DNA of 10,983 bases, taken from NCBI GenBank assembly GCA_016919565.1, contig JACXTO010000170.1, forward strand, positions 1-10,983. The letters are read 5' to 3'. The DNA is from Methanomassiliicoccaceae archaeon. Its GTDB lineage: Archaea > Thermoplasmatota > Thermoplasmata > Methanomassiliicoccales > UBA472. The notes beneath the pieces were generated by a model, which saw only the letters and a program-made list of their open reading frames with translations, was not told the origin of the DNA and searched no databases. Below, one piece after another: positions 6,122-10,983 of this stretch (position 1 is the stretch's first letter; every line of letters begins with the position of its first letter). Made by a program: the position numbers and the translations under genes.

Positions 6122-6301
6122 ATGAAGCGAAGCCTCATGCAGATACTTGCCTGCCCGAAATGCAAGTACCACCCTCTCGACCTGAGCGTCAGAAAGGAGG
6201 AGAAGGATGATGTCATCGAGGGCACGATCACCTGCCCCAGATGCAAGATCGATTATCCGATAGAGGACGGCATTCCCAACATGCTAATCCCGGATCGCTG
6301 A
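6122..6301 (+). CDS. trm112: Trm112-family zinc-ribbon protein
   Basis: A 59-residue protein starting MKRSLMQILACPKCKYH, with a second cysteine pair in CPRCKIDYPIEDGIPNML. C11, C14, C38 and C41 form a CxxC...CxxC zinc ribbon, and the DYPIxDGIPxML ending is the hallmark of the Trm112/UPF0434 family. In eukaryotes and archaea Trm112 is a small activator that binds and stabilises several methyltransferases acting on tRNA, rRNA and translation release factor; which partner it serves here cannot be read from the sequence. ATG 6122 is preferred over ATG 6137 because archaeal members usually begin with MKRSLM-like residues. An upstream in-frame ATG (5816) would lie within the opposite-strand aldolase gene and is unlikely. 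The stop is one base from the end of the convergent aminotransferase. Confidence 0.82.
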   Translation: MKRSLMQILACPKCKYHPLDLSVRKEEKDDVIEGTITCPRCKIDYPIEDGIPNMLIPDR

Positions 6302-6302
6302 C

Positions 6303-7457
6303 TCAGAGCTTCTCCAGCGCTTCCTTGATGTGCCCCATCCCATCGATGATGTCCTGCCGGCACGCCGCGTAGGAGATGCGGAAATGCCCCTCCCCCGCCG
6401 GACCGAAGGCCGAACCAGGGGTTATTGCGACGTGAGCTTCCTTCAACAGGTATTCGGCCATCTTCTCTGAGGAAATCTCCTGATCGTACGAAGGGAACAT
6501 GTAGAAGGCGCCCTTCGGCTTGGGGCAGTGTAGGCTGGGTATTTCCGAGACGAGATCGTAGACCAGGTCCCGGCGCTCCTTCAGTTCATTTCTCATCATC
6601 TGGACGAAGTCCTGCGGCCCCCTCAGCGCCTCCACTCCGGCGATCTGGACGAACGAGGTGACGTTGGTCACGGTCTGGCTCTGCAGCTTGTTGATCTCCT
6701 TGGTTATGTGTGGAGGGGCGATGCTCCACCCCACCCTCCAGCCGGTCATGGCGTAGGTCTTGGAGAAGCCGTTCACGGTGATGGTCCGCTCGAACATCCC
6801 CGGGAGCGAGGCGATCGAGTAATGCTTTCCCTCGAAGATGATCTTCTCGTACGTTTCGTCGGAGAGGACGGTGAGATCGTGGTCCTTCGCGAGGTCGGCG
6901 ATGCCCTGGACATCCTTCCTTTCCATGACCGACCCTAGCGGATTGGATGGCGAGTTGATGAGGATCATCTTCGTTCTCTTGGTGATCGCCTCCGCCACCC
7001 GCTCGGGGAACATGCGGTACTCCTCTTCCTCCTTGAGAGTGACGAACTTGGCCTTGGCGCCAGCGATCCGGACGCAGGCCTCGAACGTGCCCCAGGAGGG
7101 ATCGGGAAGGATGACCTCGTCCCCCTCCTCGACCATCGCCAGGAAGGCCATGAAGATGGCGTGCTTGGTCGGCGTGATGACAACGTGCTTGTCCTCGCAT
7201 GGGATGCCGCTGTCCTTCCGGCTCTTCTCCGCCACCGCCTGCTTCAGTTCGGCTATCCCGGCCGACGGGGTATAATGAGTGAAATGATCCCTCAATGACT
7301 GAACGGCCGCCTCGGTGATGTTGTCGGGGGTGTTGAAGTCCGGCTCCCCGACCGAGAAGGAGATGACGCCGATCCCCTGGGCCTTCAGGTCGCTGACTAT
7401 GTTGGTTATCCTGACCGTCCCTGACTCTGGGATGTTGGCCATGCGCTTGGCGACCAT
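6303..7457 (-). CDS. Class I/II PLP aminotransferase (aspartate aminotransferase-like)
   Basis: A 384-residue fold-type I aminotransferase. N-terminal RMANIPESGTVRI and SFSVGEPDFNTP (34-44), YTPSAGI (62-68), INSPSNPLG (167-175), LSDETYE (D200, Y203), the PLP lysine in NGFSKTYAMTGWRVGW (K233), and FRISYA with the carboxylate arginine (R360) identify subgroup I-gamma, which includes archaeal aspartate aminotransferases. Likely reaction: aspartate plus 2-oxoglutarate to oxaloacetate plus glutamate, but aromatic or alanine specificity cannot be excluded from sequence. The cofactor loop reads TPTKHAIFMAF where many relatives have a GGKQA-type loop. A BRE/TATA box centred about 26 bases before the ATG indicates a leaderless transcript. 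It is divergent from pdxS, which makes its cofactor. Confidence 0.88.
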   Translation of the reverse strand: MVAKRMANIPESGTVRITNIVSDLKAQGIGVISFSVGEPDFNTPDNITEAAVQSLRDHFTHYTPSAGIAELKQAVAEKSRKDSGIPCEDKHVVITPTKHAIFMAFLAMVEEGDEVILPDPSWGTFEACVRIAGAKAKFVTLKEEEEYRMFPERVAEAITKRTKMILINSPSNPLGSVMERKDVQGIADLAKDHDLTVLSDETYEKIIFEGKHYSIASLPGMFERTITVNGFSKTYAMTGWRVGWSIAPPHITKEINKLQSQTVTNVTSFVQIAGVEALRGPQDFVQMMRNELKERRDLVYDLVSEIPSLHCPKPKGAFYMFPSYDQEISSEKMAEYLLKEAHVAITPGSAFGPAGEGHFRISYAACRQDIIDGMGHIKEALEKL

Positions 7458-7478
7458 TGGCGCGGATATCGCACCGGC

Positions 7479-7493
7479 GTATATTAGATTTCG
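7479..7493 (-). promoter_or_regulatory. BRE/TATA promoter for the class I aminotransferase, leaderless
   Basis: The minus strand reads CGAAAT followed by CTAATATAC. The TATA centre (about 7483) is 26 bases before the A of the ATG at 7457, so the transcript should begin at or within a base or two of the start codon. No Shine-Dalgarno is present, in agreement. Confidence 0.6.
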
Positions 7494-7511
7494 TGAATTC
7501 GCAGGGCAGTG

Positions 7512-7535
7512 CCAATTGGATTCAATTGTACAATT
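7512..7535. promoter_or_regulatory. Twin palindromes CCAATTGG and AATTGTACAATT, candidate operator
   Basis: CCAATTGG (7512-7519) and the perfect 12-base palindrome AATTGTACAATT (7524-7535) share an AATTG core. Their centres are 14 bases apart. They lie in the AT-rich middle of the divergent region between the class I aminotransferase and pdxS, upstream of both TATA boxes. Confidence 0.35.
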
Positions 7536-7575
7536 TAATGCCTTATTGTGTTCTTATGTTCATTTCATGTCAATA

Positions 7576-7585
7576 TTCATATAAG
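7576..7585 (+). promoter_or_regulatory. TATA-like box for pdxS
   Basis: TTCATATAAG lies about 34 bases before the pdxS ATG, placing the start of transcription near 7605. That leaves a very short leader that just includes the GGTGA ribosome site (7606-7610). TTCAT occurs three times in 7559-7580, the last copy overlapping the box. Confidence 0.45.
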
Positions 7586-7614
7586 CGTTCGTTCTTAGGC
7601 CAAGCGGTGAAAGA

Positions 7615-8523
7615 ATGCCATTAGATCTCGACATGACAAAGCTCCGGTTTGGGACTGAATTGGTGAAGAGAGGTTTTGCCAAGATGCAACAGGGAGGAGT
7701 GGTCATGGACGTAACCAACGCCGATCAGGCTAGCATCGCAGAGGATGCCGGCGCGGTGGCGGTCATGGCCCTGGAGCGGGTCCCGGCGGACATCAGGGCG
7801 CAGGGAGGCGTGGCCCGCATGGCCGACCCGATCAAGATCGAGGAGATCATGGACGCGGTCACCATCCCGGTCATGGCCAAATGCCGCATCGGACATTTCG
7901 TTGAGGCGCAGATATTGGAGTCGATGGGCGTGGACATGATCGACGAGTCCGAGGTTCTCACCCCGGCCGATCCATTCTTCCACGTTGAGAAGCGCAAGTT
8001 CAAGGTGCCGTTCGTCTGCGGCGCCCGTGACCTGGGCGAAGCGGTCCGCCGCATCGACGAGGGCGCGGCGATGATCCGGACCAAGGGAGAGGCGGGTACT
8101 GGCAACGTGGTCGAGGCCGTCCGGCACCAGAGGGCCATCATGTCTCAGGTGCGCGAACTGAAGGGCAAGGAGCCGGAGGAGATGATGGCCATCGCCAGGA
8201 AGATCGAGGCGCCGCTCTACCTGGTCAGGGAGATCGCGGAACTTCAGCGTCTACCAGTCATTAATTTCGCCGCCGGTGGCATAGCGACACCGGCGGACGC
8301 GGCGCTCATGATGCAATTGGGCAGCGATGGCGTCTTCGTCGGGTCGGGCATATTCAAGTCCGACGACCCCGAGCCGAGGGCGAGGGCGATAGTGGAGGCG
8401 GTCACGAACTTCGACGACCCGAAGGTACTGGGAGAGATATCGAAGGGACTGGGAGAGCCGATGAAGGGCATCGAGATCTCCACCATCAAGCCGGAGCAGA
8501 GGCTGCAGGAGCGCGGCTGGTAA
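7615..8523 (+). CDS. pdxS: Pyridoxal 5'-phosphate synthase, PdxS subunit
   Basis: A 302-residue (beta/alpha)8-barrel synthase. With PdxT-supplied ammonia it makes PLP from ribose-5-phosphate and glyceraldehyde-3-phosphate in the cytoplasm as part of a 12+12 complex. Features in order are [17 protein letters not shown] (23-39) with the conserved D32, [12 protein letters not shown] (50-61), the first substrate lysine in [14 protein letters not shown] (K89), the second lysine in [11 protein letters not shown] (K157), and the phosphate-binding [14 protein letters not shown] (217-230) and [10 protein letters not shown] (240-249). Length and all catalytic residues are normal. GGTGA (7606-7610) sits 4 bases before the ATG. 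The glutaminase partner PdxT is not next to it. The gene ends directly against the convergent nep1. Confidence 0.97.
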   Translation: MPLDLDMTKLRFGTELVKRGFAKMQQGGVVMDVTNADQASIAEDAGAVAVMALERVPADIRAQGGVARMADPIKIEEIMDAVTIPVMAKCRIGHFVEAQILESMGVDMIDESEVLTPADPFFHVEKRKFKVPFVCGARDLGEAVRRIDEGAAMIRTKGEAGTGNVVEAVRHQRAIMSQVRELKGKEPEEMMAIARKIEAPLYLVREIAELQRLPVINFAAGGIATPADAALMMQLGSDGVFVGSGIFKSDDPEPRARAIVEAVTNFDDPKVLGEISKGLGEPMKGIEISTIKPEQRLQERGW

Positions 8524-9180
8524 TTAAGGGATCGCGGCAATCACCTGAGCGGTGACGTCTGGCACCGTGAGCATCTCATCGTCAAGGGAGATGCTCAGGT
8601 CAGCAAGCTCGTAGACGGGGCTGAGGTAGTCTCCTTCGGGGAACCCACCGATCAGTATGCCGACCTCTTTTCCTCCTAGTGCGGCAAGTTCAGCCTTAAG
8701 GTCCGCCTTCTTTCCGATGGGGGAGAGTGCGACGATGAAGTCAAGCTTCTCGACTTCCAGCAATCTGGTCAATGATCTCCCCGATTCGATCGTAATGCGC
8801 TCGTCTCCCTCTCCGATAGCACCGCGCTCGAATAGCTCGGTCAGGGTCCCAAGGAATTTGATGTAGTCCTTTTCGACCCTCGCTCTCCTGGCGAATCTCA
8901 TCACCACGTCGTCGCGGGTATGCACCAGCACATCCAGCTTTCCGTTGGCCCAGCCATCGGAGCCTTGGACCAGAGTCAAGAACGCGTGAGCGATGTCCGG
9001 CCTGCCTCTCCGATGATGGTCCGGCATGGAGGCCATCAGGTCACGATGAAGATAGCTCTCCAGGATCCGTATCCTCTGCCTGTCCGCTCCCGGCAAACAA
9101 CAAATGCGAGGGGCTGGCCCGGTCACGACATCCGGTGGAAGCCACTCGATCTCCGCATCGACCAGCATCAGGTGGATCAT
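8524..9180 (-). CDS. nep1: Ribosomal RNA small-subunit pseudouridine methyltransferase Nep1 (Emg1 family)
   Basis: A 218-residue SPOUT-class methyltransferase. In archaea Nep1 N1-methylates a specific pseudouridine in helix 35 of 16S rRNA and assists small-subunit assembly. Recognised motifs are the N-terminal MIHLMLVDAEIEWLP, RRGRPDIAHAFL (57-68), YIKFLGTLTELF (106-117), ALSPIGKK (151-158), the cofactor-pocket IGGFPEGDY (177-185) and the C-terminal LTVPDVTAQVI, all in normal order. The ATG overlaps the purP stop as ATGA, implying co-transcription and coupled translation behind purP. No separate promoter is evident. It ends with TAA, touching the stop of the convergent pdxS, so the two transcripts must overlap or terminate very precisely. 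Confidence 0.93.
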   Translation of the reverse strand: MIHLMLVDAEIEWLPPDVVTGPAPRICCLPGADRQRIRILESYLHRDLMASMPDHHRRGRPDIAHAFLTLVQGSDGWANGKLDVLVHTRDDVVMRFARRARVEKDYIKFLGTLTELFERGAIGEGDERITIESGRSLTRLLEVEKLDFIVALSPIGKKADLKAELAALGGKEVGILIGGFPEGDYLSPVYELADLSISLDDEMLTVPDVTAQVIAAIP

Positions 9181-10247
9181 GACAGGATCTTGTGGAGCAT
9201 GCCCTTCTCCTCGGCCAACGAGATCTCGCGCGAGATCCTCCTGCCGGTGGACATCTGCGGCTCTATGAGATCGGAATAGGGCGAGCCGGAGACGAAGGGG
9301 TTGCTGCCGGCCACGATCCTCGATGAAATCTCGAAGACCTTGAACTTCAGCTGGTCGGTCACGATGGTCTCCAGGCAGAACGGGCCGATCATGCCGCCGA
9401 ACAGCTCATTGGATCGCTTGACGACCATCTCGCCCATCTCGAAGACCTTGGGCAGGAGCGATTCGCGGATGACCACCGGCACGTTGCCAGTGACGACGAA
9501 GGTCGGGTACGTGCCCAGGCGCTTCAGCTGCTCCGATGCGCCTAGCTTGTAAAGCTCGTCGATGTTGCTCTCGTCCCTCCGGTCCATGGAGAGGAGCTCG
9601 AGCGTGCCGTCGCCGGCCTTGTAGCCGTCCTGCTTCATCAGCGAGTGGAAGAAGTGCAGATAGTACCTTGTTCCCAGAATGTACTCCTGGATCGTATAGG
9701 GCTGGCTCATGTCGATGCCCATCTTGAACTCCGGGTAGTCCTTGGCGATGAAGAAGCCCCGTCCGCCCTTGGCGCCGTGGTACTTCACCAGCACTGGCCG
9801 GTCTATGTTGCGGGCATCATCGATCTTGGCGGGCATCTCTATGCCGGAGGATTCGAGCCATTCCCTCATCTTGTCCCGGTCGGACTCCCATGCCAGCACG
9901 TTCCTGTTGCCGAACGTCGGGACGGCGAGCTTCTCGAACGTGCTGCTCCCCAGGTACTCGACGAATGAGCCATGTGGAATGATGATGACGTTCCTCGCCA
10001 GCAGCTCGTCCGCCATGTCCAGCATCTCAGGGTAACTGCCGATGCGCAAAATCTCGTCCGGCTTCCCGAGCGGGAAAGCATCATAGAATTTGGTGTTCTG
10101 GGTGACCGCGATGCCCAAGGTACGGAAGCCTTCCTTCCTCGCTCCGTTGAAGATCTGCAACGAGGAATGCGAGCACAAGGTGGCAACTGTTATCTTGTCC
10201 CTTTTGTACTCTTCAAGAATCTTGAGAATCTTCTCTTTCCGAACCAT
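9177..10247 (-). CDS. purP: 5-formaminoimidazole-4-carboxamide ribonucleotide synthetase (archaeal purine step 9)
   Basis: A 356-residue ATP-grasp enzyme found in archaea. It uses ATP and formate to formylate AICAR to FAICAR, replacing the folate-dependent PurH transformylase. Family features are TLCSHSSLQIFNGAR (23-37), AFPLGKPDEI (57-66), IIIPHGSFVEYLG (88-100), PTFGNRNVLAWESDR (110-124), the ATP loop YHGAKGGRGFF (156-166), QEYILGTRYYLHFF (187-200), and EISSRIVAGSNPF (306-318) followed by GSPYSDLI (321-328). Length is normal. ATG 10247 is preceded at the right distance by a strong BRE/TATA box and lacks a Shine-Dalgarno, so it is probably leaderless. nep1 follows with a 4-base overlap. The PurO-type cyclohydrolase that would act next is not in the window. 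Confidence 0.95.
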   Translation of the reverse strand: MVRKEKILKILEEYKRDKITVATLCSHSSLQIFNGARKEGFRTLGIAVTQNTKFYDAFPLGKPDEILRIGSYPEMLDMADELLARNVIIIPHGSFVEYLGSSTFEKLAVPTFGNRNVLAWESDRDKMREWLESSGIEMPAKIDDARNIDRPVLVKYHGAKGGRGFFIAKDYPEFKMGIDMSQPYTIQEYILGTRYYLHFFHSLMKQDGYKAGDGTLELLSMDRRDESNIDELYKLGASEQLKRLGTYPTFVVTGNVPVVIRESLLPKVFEMGEMVVKRSNELFGGMIGPFCLETIVTDQLKFKVFEISSRIVAGSNPFVSGSPYSDLIEPQMSTGRRISREISLAEEKGMLHKILS

Positions 10248-10267
10248 ATCGTTGAATTCGCATTCCG

Positions 10268-10282
10268 ATTATAAACTTTTGC
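10268..10282 (-). promoter_or_regulatory. Strong BRE/TATA promoter of purP-nep1, leaderless
   Basis: The minus strand reads GCAAAAG followed by TTTATAAT. The TATA centre (about 10272) is 25 bases before the A of the purP ATG, which places the transcription start at the start codon. This is the clearest promoter in the window. Confidence 0.68.
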
Positions 10283-10313
10283 ACGATAGCGGCTAGAAGC
10301 CATTCTATCCAAT

Positions 10314-10327
10314 CTGGCTGCAGCCAG
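10314..10327. repeat. Perfect 14-base palindrome CTGGCTGCAGCCAG
   Basis: It lies in the 95-base gap between the purP start and the end of the membrane-protein gene. A small second hairpin, GTCG-CC-CGAC (10331-10340), follows. It could be a terminator-like structure for the membrane-protein transcript or a protein site upstream of the purP promoter. No T-run follows on either strand. Confidence 0.3.
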
Positions 10328-10342
10328 TCGGTCGCCCGACGT

Positions 10343-10855
10343 TCAGAAGAACTTAATGTCAAAGAGCAGGAAGATGCCATATACCACCAGGGCTCGGGTG
10401 ATCCCAGCGAGCAGGTTGGTGACCGTGAACCGTTTGGCGTCCAGCGTCTTCCCTTCCTTGTTGCAGATCGAGAAAAGGTAGTTGGGCACGGTGTCCAACA
10501 TGAGCGGGATGCTCAGCAGGATGTACAGGCCGACGTAGCGGGTCTTGCGGACGAACCGCTCCATCAGGTCCATGAAGCTCTTGACCCATTTGTATTTCGA
10601 CGCCCAGCGCATGATCGGGCCTTCGATCTTGAGGCCGAGATGGAATATGAGGAAGGCACCGGTGGCCTTCCCGAGACCGAGGATCAGGGCCTTGATGAAA
10701 ATGCTCATCTCCGGGTTGAAGAAGAGCCCGATCTCGATGGGGAGGGGCAATATCACCGCAGCCAGGACGCTGTAGATGTAGAATATCACCGAGTATGCCA
10801 CAGGATCGTGCGACACCGACTCAAGGAACGCTATCAGCTGGCCGATGATATCCAT
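10343..10855 (-). CDS. Small multi-pass membrane protein, DedA/VTT-like
   Basis: 170 residues with four clear hydrophobic segments: about 21-45, 52-74, 107-129 and 146-166. The first contains LPLPIEIG (36-43), the second GLGKATGAFLIFHLG (60-74), the third PLMLDTVPNYLFS, the fourth is preceded by KRFTVTNLLAGITRA. A PxPxE-like turn, a G-rich second helix of the GxxxG type and an F...N...G...R pattern before the last helix resemble the VTT (DedA/SNARE-associated) superfamily, whose better-known members scramble or transport lipids. The overlap is suggestive only: the protein is shorter than most DedA proteins and the usual paired arginines are not clear. No signal peptide is evident. It is a single minus-strand gene with no functional link to its neighbours visible. 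Confidence 0.6.
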   Translation of the reverse strand: MDIIGQLIAFLESVSHDPVAYSVIFYIYSVLAAVILPLPIEIGLFFNPEMSIFIKALILGLGKATGAFLIFHLGLKIEGPIMRWASKYKWVKSFMDLMERFVRKTRYVGLYILLSIPLMLDTVPNYLFSICNKEGKTLDAKRFTVTNLLAGITRALVVYGIFLLFDIKFF

Positions 10856-10879
10856 TGACGGACCAATAGAAATGGGTGG

Positions 10880-10890
10880 CTAAAACCTTT
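10880..10890 (-). promoter_or_regulatory. Weak TATA-like box for the membrane-protein gene
   Basis: The minus strand reads AAAGGTTTTAG, centred about 28 bases before the ATG at 10855, compatible with a leaderless start. The match is weak. The rest of 10856-10983 shows no gene. Confidence 0.3.
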
Positions 10891-10966
10891 GTCAAGCTCC
10901 AAGCGAGAGGACGACTGCCCCTCCGGATGACCGATTATCCAGTATGCCCGCCGCCTCGGAAGCTTT

Positions 10967-10976
10967 TTATGGTCAA
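10967..10976 (+). promoter_or_regulatory. TATA-like box pointing out of the right edge
   Basis: The plus strand reads CGGAAGC followed by TTTTTATG at the very end of the window, a plausible BRE/TATA pair for a plus-strand gene beyond the edge. The target is not visible. Confidence 0.25.
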
Positions 10977-10983
10977 ATAGGAA

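Overview
The window looks like a GC-rich euryarchaeal chromosome. Three things point that way: an archaea-type purine gene (purP), the archaeal/eukaryotic ribosome factor Nep1, and gene starts preceded by BRE/TATA-like boxes about 25 bp upstream of the ATG (purP and the class I aminotransferase appear leaderless). The serine pair (class V aminotransferase plus SerA) matches the methanogen phosphoserine route. Thermoplasmatota or a Methanomassiliicoccales-like methanogen is a reasonable guess, but nothing here proves the order. All genes are ordinary chromosomal types. I see no tRNA, rRNA, CRISPR array, IS element or phage gene.

Layout. Positions 1-1258 (minus strand) hold a class V aminotransferase whose stop overlaps the start of serA (cut by the left edge). 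This is a serine biosynthesis operon. Positions 1259-1630 are a 372-base intergenic region with a TATA-like box readable both ways, two long-range inverted repeats, a small Ser/Gly-rich ORF leading into the serine operon, and a perfect 14-bp operator-like inverted repeat on the rml side. Positions 1631-4912 (plus strand) are a complete, tightly packed dTDP-L-rhamnose operon in the order rmlA-rmlC-rmlD-rmlB. rmlD and rmlB lie in the same frame, separated only by TAG GAA. Positions 4984-6006 (minus) encode a threonine aldolase, divergent from a small Trm112-like zinc-ribbon gene (6122-6301, plus). That gene converges almost without gap on a class I aminotransferase (6303-7457, minus). A 157-base AT-rich divergent promoter region with two palindromes separates this from pdxS (7615-8523, plus), the PLP synthase subunit. 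pdxS ends directly against nep1 (8524-9180, minus), which follows purP (9177-10247, minus) with a 4-base ATGA overlap. A small multi-pass membrane protein with DedA/VTT-like features (10343-10855, minus) ends the window.

How the genes relate. Two modules are clear: serine synthesis (3-phosphoglycerate to phosphohydroxypyruvate to phosphoserine) and nucleotide-activated rhamnose for surface glycans. The middle is dominated by PLP: three PLP-dependent enzymes and the PLP-making subunit PdxS lie within about 8.5 kb, and the class I aminotransferase and pdxS share one divergent control region.

Most of the window is conventional metabolism. The best places for something undescribed are the serine-operon leader, the same-frame rmlD/rmlB junction with its amber stop, the twin palindromes before pdxS, and a Tyr-to-Phe change near the RmlC active site.
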